Positions 59,949-64,000 of a stretch of 64,000 nucleotides of DNA are shown here, one piece after another. The notes under the pieces were generated by a model. It was not told the origin of the DNA. It saw only the letters and a list, made by a program, of their open reading frames with translations, and searched no databases. Origin of the DNA: Tridacna crocea (Eukaryota > Mollusca > Bivalvia > Cardiida > Cardiidae). The DNA lies in the NCBI GenBank assembly GCA_943736015.1, contig OX031069.1:43496728-43560727 (forward strand). The letters are read 5' to 3'. Numbering within the stretch: position 1 is the stretch's first letter; every line of letters begins with the position of its first letter. A program made the position numbers and the translations under genes.

Positions 59949-62900
59949 TCACCATTCAGAATCCATCAGATCAGGTATAAATTGTCTACTTTGTTCTTGT
60001 CCAGGACCTAACAAACTTTTCATTGGCTTTTCTATTGGGGTCACGTGACCCGGTTCCTCCGAAGGCAGCCCTGTAAGGAACAGTGATACTGCGTTCTTGT
60101 TTTTCGACAAACCGAGGTACTCCTCATTTAGATTAACTATTCTATCTGGCGCCTTGATTGAAGATCCTATAAACTCGGCTGTGATATTGTGTTTAGCTTC
60201 AACCAGTGGTAGACGGTCTTTTATCTGCATCTGTTCCTTGACAAATTTCTTGTCCTGTGAAATAGGTATCAGTGCAGCTTGGATGGCTTTCTGTTCTTTC
60301 TTTGCCTTTTCGATAAAAGACTCGATTTCTTCACAACGATCCTGTACATCATTTGTTGTGTGGATAATGTCTGCCTTGACTTCCAGTTCTATAGTCATAT
60401 CTGACTCAAGTAACGACAAATGGTACTCCAAGCCGGCTAGTTGTCTCTCAAGAGCAAACCTTTGAAGCTTGTTCCTGTCATACAGAGGTTTTAGCTGCCT
60501 GAAATCTGTCTTGTTTTCATTTTTGACGGCTAGATGTAGTTGTTCACACAATTTATTCCTTTCTTTGAGAAAAACGTCCATTTGCTCTTTAAGTATTTCA
60601 CGACGTCTGCGTAAATCAAAAATGTCTTGGCTTAAGTTATTAGATCTCTCCTCTCGCTCTAGAAATTTGTTCAGCACATCAGATTGGGATTCTAATTCTC
60701 TCTCTTTTTGTTGAATTTCCTTTGACAGAGAACTCAGTCTTTTGTTCATTTGTTCCTCCAATGATGTCAATTTATCCAACTTTGCATTAAGGTCCTTGGT
60801 CTTCTCGTCATCTTTTTCCAGCCATCTTCTAGCAAGCCAAGCTTGCTTCTGGAATTTCATCAGTATATCTGGTACTAGTCTCATCAGCTTTAATGTCCCA
60901 GCGTCCAAAATTTTAAGATGAAACACAACTCTTTCACTATCCTGACTGAGGAGCTCATTATCCAAGCTGTTTTCTTTGTCTATCAAGTGATCGATGCGAC
61001 CTTTTAAGTGGCACATTCGTTTTGCAATTCTCTGGATATCAGACGTGTCGTAGAGTCTTTTAATATCTTTATATTCTCGTCCAAGTAATACGAGAGCATG
61101 TTTCGTTATTGCATTACGACGAGCATTTTGTGTCTCCTCGAAGTCCGCACCAGAATTTGACCTTGACACTGATCGAGAAAGCGTTCTCGCACTGTGGTAA
61201 CTATGGCCAAGATCTGAGTCACCAAGAAACGAAGTCAGACCGCTGAAACCACTGTATCCGCTATCTATGCTTTTAAACGATACAATACTTGGTGTCGATA
61301 TCCCAGAGTCAGTTGAATCTTCTCGATCGGGCTTATCATATCCGATATGGTAGAAATAGCGAAACAGAGGCTGATAAATCCGATCAGCGAAGTTTGTCCG
61401 AAGTTCCTTCAAATAGTCCAGATACTCAAAGAACCAAGTAAAGTACTTCACCAGTTTCTCTTCCTCTGGAGTGGCCTTGACCTTCCTATGCCGATATTTA
61501 CATCTCAAGGTCCTATTCAGATCTTTAAAACATTTTCTCAGGTGTGCAATGGTTTTTACTTTTCTGACATCGACCACGGTTTTCTTGGTCAGGTCAACAA
61601 ACATTCGATGTAGCATGTCGATGTTAAACTGCTCGTAGCACGAGTATACTTTGTCTTCGAAAGCACGAATCTGCTCGTAGAGAAAATGGCTTCGATATTT
61701 CTCTTCCATTCGCAGGAGACGTAACTACAAAAGAAACCAGTTTTTTTTTAAAGATAGATTGTGTAATACTAGTTATATGGTTCGATTTGCTTAGACATTA
61801 TCAATAACTTTAAGACAAAAGATAGTCTCCTATCAAATCCTTTTGCTATGGTTTAATTCAATCCTTTACCACACAAATTCAGCTTTTAACACCACTGTGA
61901 AAAGAGACTTTAGAAAACATTGTGGGAAAAGGAGAAAATGCTGGTAACCAGCATTTTCTCCTTTTCACACAATGTTTTCTACCTTTCACAAAACAAGTTT
62001 CAAATTTTCAATCACTTTTGTTTTTCGTCTACAAATGCTTTCGATTTGGATAAGCCTAAAATATTGTCGTTTGGTAATGAGTTGAATAAGTGCCGCGAGG
62101 AATCGATTAACTAAAAAAAGAAAAACATGTATACAGTCAGACATATAAGTTAAGCATCATCCAAAAATATTTAGTCATACTTTTTTTAATGGATAACCTT
62201 TTATTTGGTATATTTTCAAGCTATGCATGGATCCACTAGACAAGTAACAGGCTGATTTATGAGCCAAATGAAAGGATAGCTACGAAAAAACTTTCCGAAA
62301 CCCAGAAATGGCAAATTGTGGGCATTATAGTAATGCAGGTCTAAGCACATGGGGTATTATTGCTGGTCAGTTTTTGGTGATGCTTAACCTATGTCTGACT
62401 GTATATATTGGTGTAATTGGACCAGCACAAGTCCTCAGTATAAACATGTCCATGTTATCTTTTTATTTGTTATCGCATATTTCTGCCCATTCGCCACTAA
62501 AACGAAGAAGCAGGTAAAAACATCAGCTTGTACGGCTACTTTGAAAAGAATCATTTATTACATGCTTTCCGGTAGGATATAGAGAAAAAGCAGTGAAAAT
62601 AATTTTCGATATTCTACGGGCAAGGCCATTGAAAATACCTATTTTTATATTCTAGTTATCTAGGAAAATTGCACGTGACCCATAATCAGATGGAAATATG
62701 ACGTTAATTACCTAAACATTCCTCCCGTTTGACGTATAATATTGTAATGCCATGGGGGGTTTGGTAACAAAACTGTACTAGATTTTGATGAAGCTCCACC
62801 CAGAAAGGGTAAAAAGCATGAAATGAATAGAATATTTGTCTTTTTCGCTGAGATGAATTAACGAAAGTTCGAAAATTATTTCACCGAGTGAACACCATCG

Positions 62901-63201
62901 GTAAAATATTACCGATGTGTTCACTCGATGAAATAAATTTCGATTTTTCAACGAAGAAAAGAAAACATCCTCTGTATCGATTGGATATCAATAAAGAAAA
63001 TTAAACAAATATTAGGTTAGAAATATTTACTCCCTAGCAGATAACAAAATTTTAGACATGTCCAAATTGAAGTCATCTCGTTCAGTGTCGTAAGAAATGC
63101 GTTTTATAGTATTTTATTGCGCATAAAGATGTAAATATTAGGTTTATACCTGGAGTTGTTCGCTCCTAAAGCTCTCGGTGCCACGCCTTCTCCCATCCTC
63201 A
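59949..63201 (-). CDS. Unrecognised coiled-coil protein, last two exons
   Basis: Minus-strand exons 63201-63150 (52 nt) and 61724-59949 (1776 nt with stop), joined in phase (CTCCAG|gtataa; TTTTGTAG|TTACG). Residue numbers count from the ATG at 61709, which is internal: the upstream exon adds 'EDGRRRGTESFRSEQLQLRL' in frame and begins mid-codon, so the start lies beyond the window or in an unseen exon. An N-terminal alpha/beta-like region (1-125) contains an aromatic-rich 'YFTWFFEYLDYL' (89-100). A Ser-rich linker (131-190, 'DSTDSGISTPS', 'SIDSGYSGFS') follows, then long heptad-rich helices (about 200-500) and a polar tail ending PDLMDSEW. No catalytic motif, signal peptide or membrane segment. 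Likely cytoplasmic or cytoskeletal; function unknown. Coding status is strong: 586 uninterrupted codons. Confidence 0.88.
61857..62084 (+). mobile_element. TTAA palindromic MITE, + copy (coiled-coil gene intron)
   Basis: Near-complete, in the intron between the two coiled-coil exons; ends GGTAATGAGTTGAA. Confidence 0.9.
62559..62972. repeat. Foldback element G, copy 2
   Basis: Collinear with 57146-57660 but with single arms: 'CGAGTGAACACCATCGG' inverted as 'CCGATGTGTTCACTCG'. Confidence 0.78.
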
Positions 63202-63309
63202 CTGCAATAAAAGAACAAATGACACGCTGAAGTCAACTTAAATATCCCTGAGTCCTTTTTTCTTTTTAAGCTGACTCTAAATAATTGAGACATCTCTGTG
63301 GAAAGGGGA

Positions 63310-63538
63310 TTAACTCTATACCGAACGACAAAGTTTTAGACTTGTCCCAATTGAAAACATTTGCAGACGACAAAATAAATGTGACTCAAAAACTAAAACT
63401 TGACTTTGAAAGAGTAGAAAACATTGTGGGAAAAGAAGAAAATGCTGGTTACCAGCATTTTCGTCTTTTTCCAAAATGTTTTCAGAAGGCTTCTTCCCCT
63501 TGGTCATAAAAACCAGGGATCGTTTGGTAAAGGGTTAA
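63310..63538 (-). mobile_element. TTAA palindromic MITE, - copy
   Basis: Complete, 229 bp, TTAACTCTATACC...AAAGGGTTAA. A B-arm scrap of another copy lies at 63028-63078. Confidence 0.92.
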
Positions 63539-63552
63539 AGGTTGTGTCTATT

Positions 63553-63755
63553 GTCGTGAGGTAGAGCGTCGGCCTCATAACCTCAAGTTCGATACCCGAA
63601 CGTGTGTCAACTTTGGGATTTTTCATTGGCCCACACATTCGGCGCGAGTACTGGTGTAGTTCCCAGGAAGCAGAATAGAGAGAAATTATCATAAGTTGTA
63701 AGAACTTGTTTCTCAATCGATGTAAAATAAATATATTTACTAAACTAAACTAAAG
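63553..63755 (+). repeat. tRNA-derived SINE with ACTAA tail
   Basis: A box-like 'GTGAGGTAGAGCGTCGG', B box-like 'CAAGTTCGATACCCG', tail 'TAAACTAAACTAAA'. Confidence 0.7.
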
Positions 63756-63910
63756 GGTTAATGCATCTGCGGAAAGTATCGACCCTGGGCCGAAACTTTT
63801 CGCTATCTGTCAATTTTATGTTTGTCCAAGTACCAGTCTACATTATGACTCGGTCGATTGTCTGGACAAATTGGATTTTATAGATCCATGAACATGTGTT
63901 AGATATCATG

Positions 63911-64000
63911 CATCTCAGGAACTCAGGAGGGGGTGATGGTATGCTAAAATCATTATTTCTCTTCAAAACCCTATGTTGTGGGTACTCATTAGAATCGTCT
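63911..64000. repeat. Foldback element E, copy 3, cut by the window end
   Basis: 'GGGGGTGATGG...CTATGTTGTGGGTACTCATT' matches the left half of 31521-31702. Confidence 0.75.

Noticed and set aside
60097-60714. Plus-strand frames of 122 and 81 codons
   Set aside because: Antisense shadows of the 586-codon coiled-coil exon.

Overview
The window is AT-rich metazoan DNA, most likely from a bivalve mollusc. The evidence is a 25-coding-exon EFTUD2/Snu114 gene in the vertebrate style, GT-AG introns, tRNA-derived SINEs with ATCA-type tails, and repeat families I associate with heterodont bivalves (the palindromic 'CAGCCTGC...GCAGGCTG' element and a 167-bp tandem element containing 'GGGGTCAAAACTGG'). 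The species assignment is inference.

Layout. 1-11.1 kb: almost entirely repeats, with three unrecognised minus-strand candidate exons (1520-1745, 3137-3293, 8083-8243). 11.15-49.37 kb, plus strand: a complete EFTUD2 coding sequence, 25 exons and 976 codons, every junction phase-checked; its 24 introns (about 0.4 to 3.8 kb) are full of small transposons. 50.87-55.21 kb, minus strand and tail-to-tail with EFTUD2: a four-exon, 74-residue gene that I identify as ASDURF, the prefoldin-like PAQosome subunit. In vertebrates that protein is made from an upstream ORF of ASNSD1 mRNA; here it looks like a stand-alone gene. 59.95-63.20 kb, minus strand: the last two exons of an unrecognised coiled-coil protein.

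The dominant non-coding feature is one family of about 230-bp asymmetric palindromic MITEs bounded by TTAA (ends TTAACYCTTTACC). I see about 35 near-complete copies and 15-20 fragments between 11.4 and 63.5 kb; nearly every EFTUD2 intron has at least one. They occur end-to-end sharing one TTAA, nested in the palindrome centre of other copies, and as symmetric head-head or tail-tail forms. Below, 'end A' is the short arm (CACACAATCCC...GACCCTGAG) and 'end B' the long arm (GTCGTCTGCAAATGCTTTC); + copies run A to B on the given strand, - copies B to A. At least three other families here also end in TTAA, and for one an empty-site comparison inside the window supports TTAA target choice. Other repeats include large foldback elements, a 690-bp TIR element, a mariner relic, a possible 3-kb 'CCATTAA'-rich element in EFTUD2 intron 16, and a 1.8-kb element with nine 167-bp tandem units in intron 18.

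The two recognised genes serve different housekeeping machines: U5 snRNP/tri-snRNP remodelling (EFTUD2) and PAQosome (R2TP/prefoldin-like) chaperone assembly (ASDURF). The PAQosome is reported to help assemble U5 snRNP, so the convergent pair has a functional echo; I treat this as coincidence unless the arrangement is conserved.
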